Assembly: GCA_963170155.1 (NCBI GenBank) | Contig: CAUJGP010000014.1 | Location: 1 to 64,000 of the forward strand | Source: Bdellovibrionota bacterium | GTDB taxonomy: Bacteria; Bdellovibrionota; Bdellovibrionia; Bdellovibrionales; Bdellovibrionaceae | Direction: 5' to 3' | Length of the DNA: 64,000 bases | Part shown: positions 50,972 to 60,090 of the stretch, in pieces | Layout: every line of letters starts with the position of its first letter | How positions within the stretch are numbered: the first letter of the stretch is position 1 | Notes under the pieces: generated by a model | What the model was told of the DNA's origin: nothing | The model's database searches: none | What the model saw: the letters and a program-made list of their open reading frames with translations, nothing else | Program-made: the position numbers and the translations under genes

Positions 50972-51799
50972 TTAAGCCAGTAACTTCAAAGCCACTCCCG
51001 GCAGTTGATTGGCTTGAGCTAATACGGAAACTGCCGTCTGTTGCAAAATATTTGCAGAAGTCAGTTCTGCGGCTTCTCGTGCCACATCGGTGTCTCGTAT
51101 TCGCGAATTGGCAGCACTCAAGTTTTCATATTGAACGTCCAAATTACTCACAGTTGCCAGCAACCTATTTTGAATCGCGCCGAAATTCGCTCTTAACGAA
51201 CCCACTTTAACAAGGGCATCATCGACGGTTTGCAAGGTATCTCGAGCGCCTTCTTTTTCTGAAATATCAATGTCATTGATCCCTATCGCTTTTGCTGTAG
51301 CATCTGCAGAAAGATCGTATCCAATCTTATTCTCTTCTCCTCCGAAAGCCCCTACATGAAATTCCATTTTTCCGCCAGAGCCATCCAATAAGCTCTTTGC
51401 CCCAAACCTTGTGGTTCTGGCAATCCTGTCAGATTCTTCTATCAATTGCTTTGCCTCATCATTTAAAAATTTTCGTTCTGTTTCTCCAATATTATCACTG
51501 GCCGCTTGGATGCCTAGCTCCCGAAGTCGAATCAAGATATTATTGATCTCATTCAAACCCCCCTCTGAAATTTGAATGGCGGATCCGGCATTAAAAGCGT
51601 TGTTACGCGCTTGAGCGATCCCGCGAATTTGTCCCTTTAAACTTTCAGAAATCGAAAGCCCTGCCGCATCATCTGCCGCATTCACAATCCGACTTCCAGA
51701 AGACAACGCCGCCGCCGCGTGCTCTGCTCTCTTTTGCTGAACACCAAGCACTCGCTGGGCACTCAGTGACGCCATGTTAGTGTTAATTCTTAAGCCCAT
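50972..51799 (-). CDS. Flagellin, first copy
   Basis: 275 residues from ATG 51799 after GAAGGAGGAG; the frame extends 16 codons upstream but the ribosome binding site fixes this start. The N-terminal D0/D1 region (MGLRINTNMASLSAQR, LSSGSRIVNAADDAAGLSISE, ISEGGLNEINNILIRLRELGIQAASD) and C-terminal D1/D0 region (RANFGAIQNRL, SRIRDTDVAREAAELTSANILQQTAVSVLAQANQLPGVALKLL) are typical. The variable middle is very short, giving a compact filament protein of the size usual in Bdellovibrio-like bacteria. A sigma-28-like promoter lies about 190 bases upstream. It differs clearly from the second copy, so the two may build different filament parts. Confidence 0.95.
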   Translation of the reverse strand: MGLRINTNMASLSAQRVLGVQQKRAEHAAAALSSGSRIVNAADDAAGLSISESLKGQIRGIAQARNNAFNAGSAIQISEGGLNEINNILIRLRELGIQAASDNIGETERKFLNDEAKQLIEESDRIARTTRFGAKSLLDGSGGKMEFHVGAFGGEENKIGYDLSADATAKAIGINDIDISEKEGARDTLQTVDDALVKVGSLRANFGAIQNRLLATVSNLDVQYENLSAANSRIRDTDVAREAAELTSANILQQTAVSVLAQANQLPGVALKLLA

Positions 51800-51927
51800 G
51801 TCTCCTCCTTCAGAGATAAAAATGCCATGAGAATAGAGGCTTTCCACAGACCTCAGACTCAGGCGTGCTCACTCGAACACAAATTATTTCTTATTGATGT
51901 ATAAGGAAGAGTTCTTCAGAATTTCCG

Positions 51928-51951
51928 CTCGTTTTTGACTGCTGAACGAGA
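51928..51951 (-). other. Leader hairpin of the first flagellin gene with tract complementary to the second flagellin's upstream region
   Basis: In the leader, CTCGTT and AACGAG (51950-51945 and 51933-51928 on the minus strand) form a 6-bp stem. The loop and one stem arm contain a 17-base tract (51935-51951) complementary, with one G-U pair, to the tract at 53023-53039 as read on the same strand upstream of the second flagellin gene. A loop displaying such a tract is typical of antisense pairing sites, but function is unproven. Confidence 0.5.
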
Positions 51952-51989
51952 TGTCTTTCTTCAGGGTCTCTTCATCATGCACAGGAAAC

Positions 51990-52016
51990 TTCTCGGCGAA
52001 GGTCCAGCAAACTTTA
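51990..52016 (-). promoter_or_regulatory. Sigma-28 promoter of the first flagellin gene
   Basis: On the minus strand TAAAGTTT (52016-52009), an 11-base spacer and GCCGAGAA (51997-51990) match the FliA consensus TAAAGTTT-N11-GCCGATAA in 15 of 16 defined bases. Transcription would begin near 51983, leaving a leader of about 185 bases before the start codon at 51799. Confidence 0.85.
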
Positions 52017-52091
52017 GCGAAAAGTCTAGGTTATTTTGGACGCAAAGCATCTAGTCTTTGAATTGATTGACCATTAAAAATAAAAAATATT

Positions 52092-52119
52092 TAGACGATA
52101 GTCTAGGTCTAGCTAGACC
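52092..52119 (-). terminator. Double-hairpin terminator of the second flagellin gene
   Basis: Just after the stop codon on the minus strand, the 14-bp palindrome GGTCTAGCTAGACC (52119-52106) is followed by TAGAC-TATC-GTCTA (52105-52092), then AATATTTTTTATTTTTAA. The second hairpin with its T-run fits a rho-independent terminator. Confidence 0.7.
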
Positions 52120-52131
52120 AATAAATAAATA

Positions 52132-52962
52132 TCAAGTTTGAAGTAATCTTAACGCAGCTTGAGCGCTGCTATTGGCTTGCGATAAAACTGCGACTTGGTA
52201 TTGATTTTTAAGTTGAGCTGTCGTCATTCGTGTTACAGCTTCTGCAACATCCACATCTGACATTTTAGACCTAGCTTCTTCAATGGAAATTTGATGGCTA
52301 GAAAGATGGCTTGAGGCATGCTCCAGCCGAGATTGAATGGCACCAAAGGAAGCCCTTGCTCCTCCCACAATAGAGAGCGCACCATCAATATCTTTGAGAG
52401 CCGCTAAAGCATCATCTTCATCCGCGACACTGAGATCATCCAACCCCAAAGCATCGCTCGAAGTTTTTGATGTTAATGTATAAGAGATTCGATTTTCAGA
52501 CCCACCATAAGCTCCGACTTGAAAACTAAAACTCTGGCCATTTCCCATCAGCAGTTTATTGGATCCATATTGGGTCGTCTTAGCAATACGATCAACCTCT
52601 TCGCGCAACTGCTGAAACTCTTGATCTAAAAACTCTCTTTCCACATCGGAAACAGTATCGCTGGCGGATTGAATAGCCAACTCTCGCATACGAATCATAA
52701 TATTATTTTGTTCGTTCAATCCGCCTTCGGCTACTTGAATAAAAGAAAGAGCATTCTCCGCATTCCTATGTGCTGCTTTCAATCCTTGTGATTGTCCTCT
52801 CAAATGTTCGGAAATAGTATAACCCGCAGGATCTTCTCCTGAATGAGCAAAGCGTGAACCAGAAGCCAATTGAACTAAAGCTCGATTCGCATCTCGTTGA
52901 CTTTGCGTGATATGTTTCATCACCGAAAGAGCAGCGATGTTAGTGCCTATACGAAGGCCCAT
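52132..52962 (-). CDS. Flagellin, second copy
   Basis: 276 residues from ATG 52962 after AAGGGGG. It keeps flagellin hallmarks: MGLRIGTNIAALSVMKHI, LASGSRFAHSGEDPAGYTISE, VAEGGLNEQNNIMIRMRELAIQSASD and, near the end, RASFGAIQSRLEHA with SQANSSAQAALRLL. It differs from the first copy at many positions usually conserved (for instance SGEDPAGYTIS instead of AADDAAGLSIS), so it is an old paralogue. Such specialised flagellins can be minor or tip components. Both lie in the same direction with about 330 bases between them. Confidence 0.93.
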   Translation of the reverse strand: MGLRIGTNIAALSVMKHITQSQRDANRALVQLASGSRFAHSGEDPAGYTISEHLRGQSQGLKAAHRNAENALSFIQVAEGGLNEQNNIMIRMRELAIQSASDTVSDVEREFLDQEFQQLREEVDRIAKTTQYGSNKLLMGNGQSFSFQVGAYGGSENRISYTLTSKTSSDALGLDDLSVADEDDALAALKDIDGALSIVGGARASFGAIQSRLEHASSHLSSHQISIEEARSKMSDVDVAEAVTRMTTAQLKNQYQVAVLSQANSSAQAALRLLQT

Positions 52963-53021
52963 AAAACCCCCTTCTCACTCTGTTGCCCAACAGAAAATAG
53001 TGAGGGTCGCCCACAGAAAAA

Positions 53022-53050
53022 CTCTCGTCCAGCAGTCAACTCAAAGTCTA
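53022..53050 (-). promoter_or_regulatory. Possible weak sigma-28-like site before the second flagellin gene
   Basis: On the minus strand TAGACTTT (53050-53043), a 13-base spacer and GACGAGAG (53029-53022) resemble the FliA consensus at 6 of 8 and 5 of 8 positions. The spacer is 2 bases too long. It is clearly poorer than the site of the first flagellin gene, and no better candidate was found. Confidence 0.3.
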
Positions 53051-53181
53051 ATAGAAGTTTATTTTATTGAATATAAAAATATGAAGCAATGCATTAAATA
53101 TTTGAATTTATTTATTATTTAATTAACCAATTTGAGATTTAAAGACAACAATAAAGAAGCAAAGACTTATTAAAGGCTCTT

Positions 53182-53934
53182 TTAAGCTTCAATAAAAGAT
53201 CCGCCTTGTTCATCAATACGATAAACAAGGGGCTTAGAGTTATCAATCCATGTTCCTAAATTCACAGACTTAACAATATCTGTTTCAACTTCGAATTCAA
53301 ACTCATCCTGCACATGAACATGACCGGTAATCACAAATTGGCAACGGTCTCTTTGAGCCACTTCTTTAGCATAATGCCTAATCATGGCTCTTAAGTTTTC
53401 TTTCTCACCTTCGCGAAAGGCTCTGCTTTTTTTAGAAGAGGCCTCGCTCATCTTTGTACCAAACCAATCCCACCAGCCTCCCGGTAGTTTATGAGCTAAA
53501 TAATGGGCGAAATCAGATCTTATTTTTTTTCGATAGCTCAAATAGGCTTTATCTTTTTTATTTATGAGATCTCCATGAGCCATATGAATCACCCAAGGAC
53601 CTAAAGGCATCGTGAGAGGTTCTGTGAGTACCGTAGCACCCATTTTTTTCTCCCAAAAATCAGCAATGTGCACATCATGATTACCTTCAAAATAAAAAAT
53701 CTGCGTATGGTGCTTTTTAACCAATGACTCAATCGCCTTAATAATCGGATTCCATCGCTTTACAAATATTTCATGACCGCCAACCCAAAGATCAAAAATA
53801 TCCCCTAACAAACAAAGTTGAGTTATCGATCCTTGCGGTAGTTGCCAAAGCGAAAGCAAAAAACGCAACAACCTTTGGCTGTTGCGTTCTTCCATCGTCT
53901 TCAAATGTAAATCAGAAATAAAGTAAGCCTGCAC
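53182..53934 (-). CDS. lpxH: UDP-2,3-diacylglucosamine pyrophosphatase-like metallophosphoesterase
   Basis: 250 residues from GTG 53934 after AAGGAG. It has the calcineurin-like metal-binding set: YFISDLHL (D-x-H), LLGDIFDLWVGG (G-D-x-x-D), YFEGNHDVHI (G-N-H-D), HMAHGDLIN and FVITGHVHVQDE (G-H-x-H). The GDIFDLWVG wording is typical of LpxH, which cleaves UDP-2,3-diacylglucosamine to lipid X in lipid A synthesis at the inner membrane. It follows ftsZ by 30 bases in the same direction, so it may be coexpressed with the division genes. Confidence 0.85.
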   Translation of the reverse strand: MQAYFISDLHLKTMEERNSQRLLRFLLSLWQLPQGSITQLCLLGDIFDLWVGGHEIFVKRWNPIIKAIESLVKKHHTQIFYFEGNHDVHIADFWEKKMGATVLTEPLTMPLGPWVIHMAHGDLINKKDKAYLSYRKKIRSDFAHYLAHKLPGGWWDWFGTKMSEASSKKSRAFREGEKENLRAMIRHYAKEVAQRDRCQFVITGHVHVQDEFEFEVETDIVKSVNLGTWIDNSKPLVYRIDEQGGSFIEA

Positions 53935-53964
53935 ACGATCTCCTTAGATGGAGCAAGAGGCCCA

Positions 53965-55455
53965 TTAATTTTTACCCGGATCGACTTCGAGACTCTGTTG
54001 CTTGCGCCGTAAAAAGGCGGGAACTTCAAAGTCCTGAGAAAAAGGATTTCTCAATGCCTCTCGAGCCAAGCGACGAGCTTCTTCCAATGCCGCTTCGTCC
54101 ATATTAACTGTTGAAGGCGTCGGTCCTCCTCGAGGAGGAGTGTCATGATTATCTCTAAATGCTCTTGCCTTCGCAATCAATAAATCCCGTGGCAACTGAC
54201 CTGATTCAGTCGGTTGTACCGCTTCACTCATCTTTCTTTGATGGTCTTCAACCATGGGAGCCGCCATTGTCGGTGGCACAGCAGGAGCGCTTGGAGGAAG
54301 ATTACCATGAGCCATTGACGGTGGCATAACGGGTTGGTGAAAAGGTGTTTGAACCGGCGACTGTGGCATAGCTGGCTGTGCTGCTATCATTGGATTTGAA
54401 GCACTCACCATTGGTGAGGACTGCTGGATTGTCCCTGAAGGCTGTCGATGAAGAAAATCTTGCATTTGCTGAGACACATGCGCAACTTCTTTCGGCTGTT
54501 GGTACTCAAAGCCAGTCGCAATGACTGTCACTCGAATCTCATCTCCTAAAGTTTCATCAATCACCGCACCAAAAATAATCTCTGCATCTTCATGGGCGGC
54601 TTCAGTGATAAGAGTCGAAGCCTCATTAACCTCATACAAGCTGAGATCCGCTCCGCCTGTAACGTTAATAATGATTCCAGTCGCCCCATCAATGGAAATA
54701 TTCTCCAATAAAGGCGATGAAATAGCTGCTGTCGCTGCCTCCACGGCCCGATTTTCTCCCCGTGCCACGCCCGTGCCCATCAAAGCAATTCCTCGACTGG
54801 ACATAACGGTTCTAATGTCTGCAAAATCCAAATTGATCAAACCACGAATATTAATTAAATCAGAAATACCTTTTACAGCTTGTAACAATACTTCGTCCGC
54901 TTTCTTAAAAGTTTCAAGAAGAGGCGTCCGCTCCGATGAAATACTCAATAATTTTTGATTAGGAATAACGATGAGAGTGTCTACGTTTTCCTTTAACTCT
55001 TGTAACCCTAAATCAGCATGCTTTTGTCTCTTTTTTCCCTCAAACACGAAAGGACGAGTGACCACTCCAATCGTCAGAGCCCCTAATTCGCGAGCAATTT
55101 TTGCGACAACAGGTGCGCCTCCCGTTCCTGTTCCACCGCCCATGCCCGCGGTAACAAAAACCATGTCTGCGCCTTCAATTTTTTCCACAATATCATTATA
55201 AGATTCAATCGCAGCTCTTCTTCCAACATCAGGATTGGCTCCTGCTCCCAAGCCCTTTGTTAACTCAGCCCCCAATTGAATTCGCCCTTTGGCTTTATGA
55301 GCCGCCAAAGCCTGACGATCCGTATTTGCCACAACAAACTCAACACCATTCATTCCTGATTCAATCATCGTGGAAACGGCATTGCTACCACCGCCTCCAA
55401 CACCTACAACTTTGATATTCGCGCCTATATTTATATTTTCTTCAAGCTCAAACAT
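53965..55455 (-). CDS. ftsZ: Cell division protein FtsZ
   Basis: 496 residues from ATG 55455 after GGGAGGA. The GTPase domain has [15 protein letters not shown], the tubulin signature [11 protein letters not shown] at about 107, and [24 protein letters not shown]. The T7 and C-terminal domains follow to about residue 320. A long proline/methionine-rich linker (about 325-430) is followed by a C-terminal part with [13 protein letters not shown], the conserved FtsA-binding peptide (D-x-P-x-F-L-R-R). FtsZ forms the division ring. At nearly 500 residues it is longer than E. coli FtsZ because of the linker. ftsA precedes it by 15 bases. Confidence 0.97.
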   Translation of the reverse strand: MFELEENINIGANIKVVGVGGGGSNAVSTMIESGMNGVEFVVANTDRQALAAHKAKGRIQLGAELTKGLGAGANPDVGRRAAIESYNDIVEKIEGADMVFVTAGMGGGTGTGGAPVVAKIARELGALTIGVVTRPFVFEGKKRQKHADLGLQELKENVDTLIVIPNQKLLSISSERTPLLETFKKADEVLLQAVKGISDLINIRGLINLDFADIRTVMSSRGIALMGTGVARGENRAVEAATAAISSPLLENISIDGATGIIINVTGGADLSLYEVNEASTLITEAAHEDAEIIFGAVIDETLGDEIRVTVIATGFEYQQPKEVAHVSQQMQDFLHRQPSGTIQQSSPMVSASNPMIAAQPAMPQSPVQTPFHQPVMPPSMAHGNLPPSAPAVPPTMAAPMVEDHQRKMSEAVQPTESGQLPRDLLIAKARAFRDNHDTPPRGGPTPSTVNMDEAALEEARRLAREALRNPFSQDFEVPAFLRRKQQSLEVDPGKN

Positions 55456-55470
55456 GATTCCTCCCGAATC

Positions 55471-56718
55471 CTAAAATATTTTTCCAAAAAATCCTTTTAT
55501 TTGGCGAGCTGCCTGGGCCAATGCATCACCCAAGTCCTCGTTTTTAGAACTAACATTCTTTTGCCTGTACTGATCACATCCATAAAGCACAAGTCCTACA
55601 GCCGTAGCATACCCCGGAGACCGCACAACTTCTGTCAAGCCGCCGATCTTTGATGGTATTCCTCGACGAACTGGAACATCAAAAATGAATTCCCCCATTT
55701 CTACTAATCCTTCCAATTCGCTGGCTCCTCCTGTAAGAACAATTCCAGCGCCTAAGAATGGCAAAAACCCACTCTTTTGAATGTCTTTAGCGATCATTTG
55801 CAAAATCTCTTCAGCTCTTGGTTCTATCACTTCAGCAAGGTCTCGACGACGAATCGTTCTCACTTTTCGGCCGCCAACGCCCTCGACTTCAATCATTTCA
55901 TCTTCAGAAACCAAACTCATCAAAGCACAACCATGCTTTCTCTTGATTTCCTCTGCAGATATCTGAGGAGTTCTTAACCCAATGGCGACATCTTGAGTAA
56001 AATGCTGACCACCGATGGGAAGTACCGATGTATGAGCGACATGGCCATTGATAAAGTAAAGAAGATTTGTTGTGCCACCACCGATATCAATCACACAAAC
56101 TCCGAGATTTTTCTCATCATCACTTAAAACAGCCATTGATGCTGCCAAGGGATCAAGAACCATCCCTGCCACTTTTAAATTTGATTTCTCTGTACACTTC
56201 ATTACATTTTGTAAAGTGGTATGCCCGCCTGTTATCAAATGAATGGAAGCTTCTAAACGAATGCCGCTCATTCCAATGGGGTCCCAAATTCCTTCGGTAC
56301 CATCCACTTTGAAATCACGAGGTAAAACATGTAAAAGCGTGCGGTCTGTCGGAACTGCCACGGCTCTTGCCGCCTCAAGCACACGTTCCACATCCTGGTT
56401 TGTGACTTCTTTATTTTTAATGGCAACCATGCCTCTTGAGTTGAAACTCTTGATATGAGTTCCAGAAACGCCGACCCAAACATCTTTTATTGGGTAACCC
56501 GACATTAACTCTGCTTCTTCTTTTGCTTTTATGATCGCTGCCGTTGTCGCTTCGATATTGACAACCACTCCCTGTCGAATCCCTGTATTGGGAGCTGTTC
56601 CGATTCCGGCGATATCAAGTCCGCCTTCTTTGTTAAAACTTGCCGCAATGGCCACAACTCGCGTTGAACCAATATCTAAACCCGCAAAAAGCGGTGATTG
56701 AAGCTTTGGTTTACTCAT
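55471..56718 (-). CDS. ftsA: Cell division protein FtsA
   Basis: About 415 residues from ATG 56718 (MSKPKLQ) after AAGG; the frame is open further upstream to 56769. Actin-like ATPase marks are FAGLDIGSTRVVAIAA, VIDIGGGTTNLLYFINGHVAHTSVLPIGGQHFTQDVA (phosphate-2 region) and GIVLTGGASELEGLVE. SHS2 domain: IKDVWVGVSGTHIKSFNSRGM. The C-terminus IKGFFGKIF is the amphipathic membrane-targeting helix. FtsA anchors FtsZ to the membrane and recruits later division proteins. It lies between ftsQ and ftsZ, the standard order. Confidence 0.96.
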   Translation of the reverse strand: MSKPKLQSPLFAGLDIGSTRVVAIAASFNKEGGLDIAGIGTAPNTGIRQGVVVNIEATTAAIIKAKEEAELMSGYPIKDVWVGVSGTHIKSFNSRGMVAIKNKEVTNQDVERVLEAARAVAVPTDRTLLHVLPRDFKVDGTEGIWDPIGMSGIRLEASIHLITGGHTTLQNVMKCTEKSNLKVAGMVLDPLAASMAVLSDDEKNLGVCVIDIGGGTTNLLYFINGHVAHTSVLPIGGQHFTQDVAIGLRTPQISAEEIKRKHGCALMSLVSEDEMIEVEGVGGRKVRTIRRRDLAEVIEPRAEEILQMIAKDIQKSGFLPFLGAGIVLTGGASELEGLVEMGEFIFDVPVRRGIPSKIGGLTEVVRSPGYATAVGLVLYGCDQYRQKNVSSKNEDLGDALAQAARQIKGFFGKIF

Positions 56719-56790
56719 CCTTAAGTCCTTTGTCGCTGATAAAAATGATATTCGATCGCCACCATGCAATCCAATACCCTGTATATAAGG

Positions 56791-57531
56791 CTAGGGCTGG
56801 TTACGCAGCCTGACAAGCACTTTCTTTGAGAAATTTAAATCAATGACGCGACTTTCAAGACCTTTTGATTGTAGATAATCCAAAACCTGATTGGCTCTTA
56901 ATGATTTTATTTCGAAATGATCTAAACCAAACCTAATTTGTTGACCTGTTTTAATTAATGTAACTCCAAAACCATCCACATCATTGAATTGTATTTCTGA
57001 AATTTGTTCAGAGGTGAGCAAACCCTTGCTCGGTAATTGATTTAAAAACTCAATGACTTTTGTTTGTAATTCAGGTTTTCGATCAATCCAACGACCTCGC
57101 ACCCAAGGTAAATTGGGCAATCGTGACCAACTCATCGGACCAATCCATTTTGCATTTTCAGTTAAAATTTTAAACTTGTTATTCTCTACAGGATAAATAG
57201 CTTTTAGCGCGGGCAAAGAATATTTCACCCTTAATTGCTGAGGCCATGCCTTATGAACTTGAACTTTTTCCAAATTGGAAAATCCCTCGAGTTGCCGTTT
57301 TACTTTTTCCAGAGAAATTTTCCAAATAGGAATTCCTCTGAAAATCTTCAACTCTGATTCCACCTTAGAAACCTCATCACTCCAAGCAAGCCGATCCGTC
57401 TCGTTCATCTCAATTTCAATGGCCACATTATCAATATTAAAGAGAGATCGCTCTTTAATTAAAACCCCGGCCATCGCGAGCATTAAAGTTCCTATTAAAC
57501 TCGAAATCAAAAAAGTTCTCATGTTCTTCAA
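56791..57531 (-). CDS. ftsQ: Cell division protein FtsQ
   Basis: 246 residues from ATG 57531. There is one membrane helix (about 5-25, FLISSLIGTLMLAMAGVLI), a POTRA domain (about 32-105, with LEGFSNLEKVQVHKAWPQQLRVKYSLPALKAIYPV) and the FtsQ beta domain ending in SRVIDLNFSKKVLVRL. FtsQ with FtsB and FtsL links the ring to septal wall enzymes in the periplasm. Here it is the first gene of the ftsQ-ftsA-ftsZ set; the usual upstream mur genes and ddl are absent, and a divergent gene follows. Confidence 0.92.
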   Translation of the reverse strand: MKNMRTFLISSLIGTLMLAMAGVLIKERSLFNIDNVAIEIEMNETDRLAWSDEVSKVESELKIFRGIPIWKISLEKVKRQLEGFSNLEKVQVHKAWPQQLRVKYSLPALKAIYPVENNKFKILTENAKWIGPMSWSRLPNLPWVRGRWIDRKPELQTKVIEFLNQLPSKGLLTSEQISEIQFNDVDGFGVTLIKTGQQIRFGLDHFEIKSLRANQVLDYLQSKGLESRVIDLNFSKKVLVRLRNQP

Positions 57532-57687
57532 TATAATCTATAAATAAAATTAAATTGAATGTTTTATTAAAGTCTAGTCTAGTGCTCCAACCACTCAAGC
57601 GTGTTTGACGATAACTGATTCTCTTCTGGCTTTGGCCCTGCTTAAAGCTGCTCTAGCAGCAGTTCCTTGAAAGAAAAATAAAAAACC

Positions 57688-59040
57688 ATGAGAATAGGCT
57701 TAATGCTTATAATTCAATTAACCTCTCTTCTTGTATCACTTTTATCTTACCTATGGAACTCACAAGCCGTAGCTCTTGTTCCAATACAAGAGACTTTCCA
57801 GCAGCGATCCACGCCTTTCTATCGATCCCCTTACAGCGCTTTTCCTTCTGGTTTAGCTGATGTTAGCCAACTTAAGACCACAAAAAATAAAATCACTACA
57901 GAAACCTGGTATCTTATTGAAGAAGAAAGCGCGCCTTCGACATGGGTGAAAGAATCAGATCTCTTTTTTTTACAATCAGAGAAATCTCATTTTACATTTC
58001 CTAATTTATCCAAGACGGCCCTCCATCAACAAAGGAATTATAATCAAAAAGGATTTATTAAAGAAACAGCTGCCACTTTACAGTTAAAAGACGGATGGAG
58101 AGCTGGTGATGAAATCAAAGAAGGATCTCGAATCCTGATTAACTCCATCAGATCCGATTGGTCCTGTGGAAAAGATGAAAATCAAAAACCAATTTGTGTT
58201 GCTAGCGATAAAGTCCTGCTACCTATCGACACTGTTTCACGAGTCAAAACCCTGAGTGGGCGATGGCACGATATCAAAGCACGAAAAAAACACCTCTTTC
58301 AAACAACCCAAAACACATTCATTCCCATTGCAAAAACCTCAGAGTGGGTGCTCGACGGTCAAATTGCTTTTCGACGTCCTTTCAATGCCGACACATCCGT
58401 CAAATTCGTAAACCACGATTTTAATCTCAATTATACAAAAGTCCGGATTAAGCAAAAAGAAATCAGAAAATGGAATCAAAGCCACGTTAAGCAACATGGC
58501 TATATTTGGTGGCAAGAGCCCTCCAGCAATAAAGAAACTCCTATCATTATTTCTACTGATGAATTGAAAAACCGCACTGTTTTTTCAAAGATTTCTACAA
58601 ACCCATCTCGAACCTCTCAAAATCCGTCTCGTCCAAAATCTCTGTCCATCGCTTCGGCCAATGGAATTTTTATCTCTCAAGATGAATCCTCCTGGAAATT
58701 CCTCGGCCGATTTGGAGAAAAAAATTATCCCGTAGCGATAGGCCCTAAAAATACCCTCATCGTAGGGGATCAAATTTCTTTTGATGAAGGCCTTACCTTT
58801 CAAAATTACTTACGATGGGAACAAATCACTTTGCAAACGCAGAAAACTTTAAACCATGCTCCAAAGCATCTAAAGTTGTCCGCAATCAACCTTATCAAAC
58901 AAAATATATTGAAAATTGACATTGATACTGGATATAAAATACTGGTTTTTGAATTCAATACCACCAATAACTTACTCTCTCTCCACGACTCTCGTCTAGT
59001 CAATTGCTGCCAAGAAATCATTTCCGGCACCTCCAATTAA
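57688..59040 (+). CDS. Exported protein of unknown function with SH3-like and sensor-like parts
   Basis: 450 residues from ATG 57688; no clear ribosome binding site. A signal peptide (about 1-28, MLIIQLTSLLVSLLSYLW) is present. Residues about 60-200 contain short SH3-like beta segments such as WYLIEEESAPSTWVKESDLFFL and RADDW-like RSDWSCGKDE. Residues about 310-380 look like a BNR/beta-propeller strand set (ASANGIFISQDESSWKFLG, GDQISFDEGLTFQNY). I do not recognise the protein. It is divergent from ftsQ across 156 bases, and the ABC exporter genes lie downstream. A periplasmic envelope function is possible. Confidence 0.6.
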   Translation: MRIGLMLIIQLTSLLVSLLSYLWNSQAVALVPIQETFQQRSTPFYRSPYSAFPSGLADVSQLKTTKNKITTETWYLIEEESAPSTWVKESDLFFLQSEKSHFTFPNLSKTALHQQRNYNQKGFIKETAATLQLKDGWRAGDEIKEGSRILINSIRSDWSCGKDENQKPICVASDKVLLPIDTVSRVKTLSGRWHDIKARKKHLFQTTQNTFIPIAKTSEWVLDGQIAFRRPFNADTSVKFVNHDFNLNYTKVRIKQKEIRKWNQSHVKQHGYIWWQEPSSNKETPIIISTDELKNRTVFSKISTNPSRTSQNPSRPKSLSIASANGIFISQDESSWKFLGRFGEKNYPVAIGPKNTLIVGDQISFDEGLTFQNYLRWEQITLQTQKTLNHAPKHLKLSAINLIKQNILKIDIDTGYKILVFEFNTTNNLLSLHDSRLVNCCQEIISGTSN

Positions 59041-59163
59041 AAGCAAGCATCATTGATTAGTGAATGACTTTAAATAAATACTATTTGAAAATCAAAAAAG
59101 GTTTCCAGCTTAGTGTCTTTAAGACAAGCTTGAAGAGGGTTTCATCCATTAGCAAGGTTAACT

Positions 59164-60084
59164 ATGAATCATATTACCATTGAAGCGAAAGGCTTGACTA
59201 AAAAATTCGGGGACAAGACCGTCGTTAATAAAATCGACCTTGAAATTTATAAAGGAGAATGTTTTGGCCTCTTGGGTCCCAATGGAGCCGGAAAATCCAC
59301 GACTCTTCGAATGATGTATGGAATTAGCCATATTCAACAGGGAGAGCTTTTCGTATTGGGCATGAATGCCAAAACTCATGCTAGAGATGTTAAAACCCGA
59401 ATTGGAGTCGTCCCGCAAAACGATGGACTCGATGTGGATTTTTCCGTACTCGATAATCTCCTGGTTTATGCCAGCTACTTTCAAATTAATTTTGGCACGG
59501 CTCTTGAGCGCGCTCGTCATCTCCTGCGCATTATGAAACTCGATGACGTATGGCAGAGCCCCGTAGAACAGTTAAGTGGAGGCATGAAAAGACGCCTCAC
59601 CATCGCTCGCAGTATGATTAATCAACCAGATCTTCTTTTTCTTGATGAACCCACAACGGGGCTAGATCCACAAGCTCGTGCCTTTATTTGGGATCTCCTG
59701 CGAAAATTCAAAGCCGATGAAAAAACTCTTGTACTGACAACTCACTACATGGAAGAAGCCGAACAACTCTGTGATCGCATCGGAATCATGGATCGAGGAA
59801 GCATTATCGCCCTCGGTACTCCCGCGGAATTGATTCTCCGCCACGCTGGAAAACAAGTCCTTGAAATAGGTCTGAAACCAGAAGACATCCCCTACTTTTC
59901 TCGCAAACTCACCCAAGATCAATATGAGTTTCTACCTCTTGAAAATAAAATAATGTTATTTTTAAAAGATACCAATAAGCCTGAAAAAATCATGAACATC
60001 ATTCCCAGCCAAGAAATTGTTTTCAGACCCGCCAGTCTCAACGACGTTTTTTTAAGACTGGCAGGCTATGACCTAAAGGATTAA
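59164..60084 (+). CDS. ABC transporter ATP-binding protein (NodI/DrrA-type)
   Basis: 306 residues from ATG 59164 after AAGG. It has Walker A LLGPNGAGKSTTL, Q-loop VPQNDGLD, signature LSGGMKRRLTIAR, Walker B LLFLDEPTTGLD and switch histidine in TTHYMEEAEQ. The GLDVDFSVLDNLLVYASYF wording after the Q-loop is characteristic of NodI-like exporters. It energises the ABC-2 permease encoded 6 bases downstream. Substrate unknown; NodIJ relatives export lipo-oligosaccharides or drugs, but in non-rhizobia the cargo is mostly undetermined. Confidence 0.92.
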   Translation: MNHITIEAKGLTKKFGDKTVVNKIDLEIYKGECFGLLGPNGAGKSTTLRMMYGISHIQQGELFVLGMNAKTHARDVKTRIGVVPQNDGLDVDFSVLDNLLVYASYFQINFGTALERARHLLRIMKLDDVWQSPVEQLSGGMKRRLTIARSMINQPDLLFLDEPTTGLDPQARAFIWDLLRKFKADEKTLVLTTHYMEEAEQLCDRIGIMDRGSIIALGTPAELILRHAGKQVLEIGLKPEDIPYFSRKLTQDQYEFLPLENKIMLFLKDTNKPEKIMNIIPSQEIVFRPASLNDVFLRLAGYDLKD

Positions 60085-60090
60085 CAAGAT

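Noticed and set aside
51800-51990. Search for a sigma-54 promoter in the first flagellin leader
   Set aside because: No GG-N10-GC arrangement in a TGGCA/TTGC context was found; the sigma-28 match upstream explains the gene.
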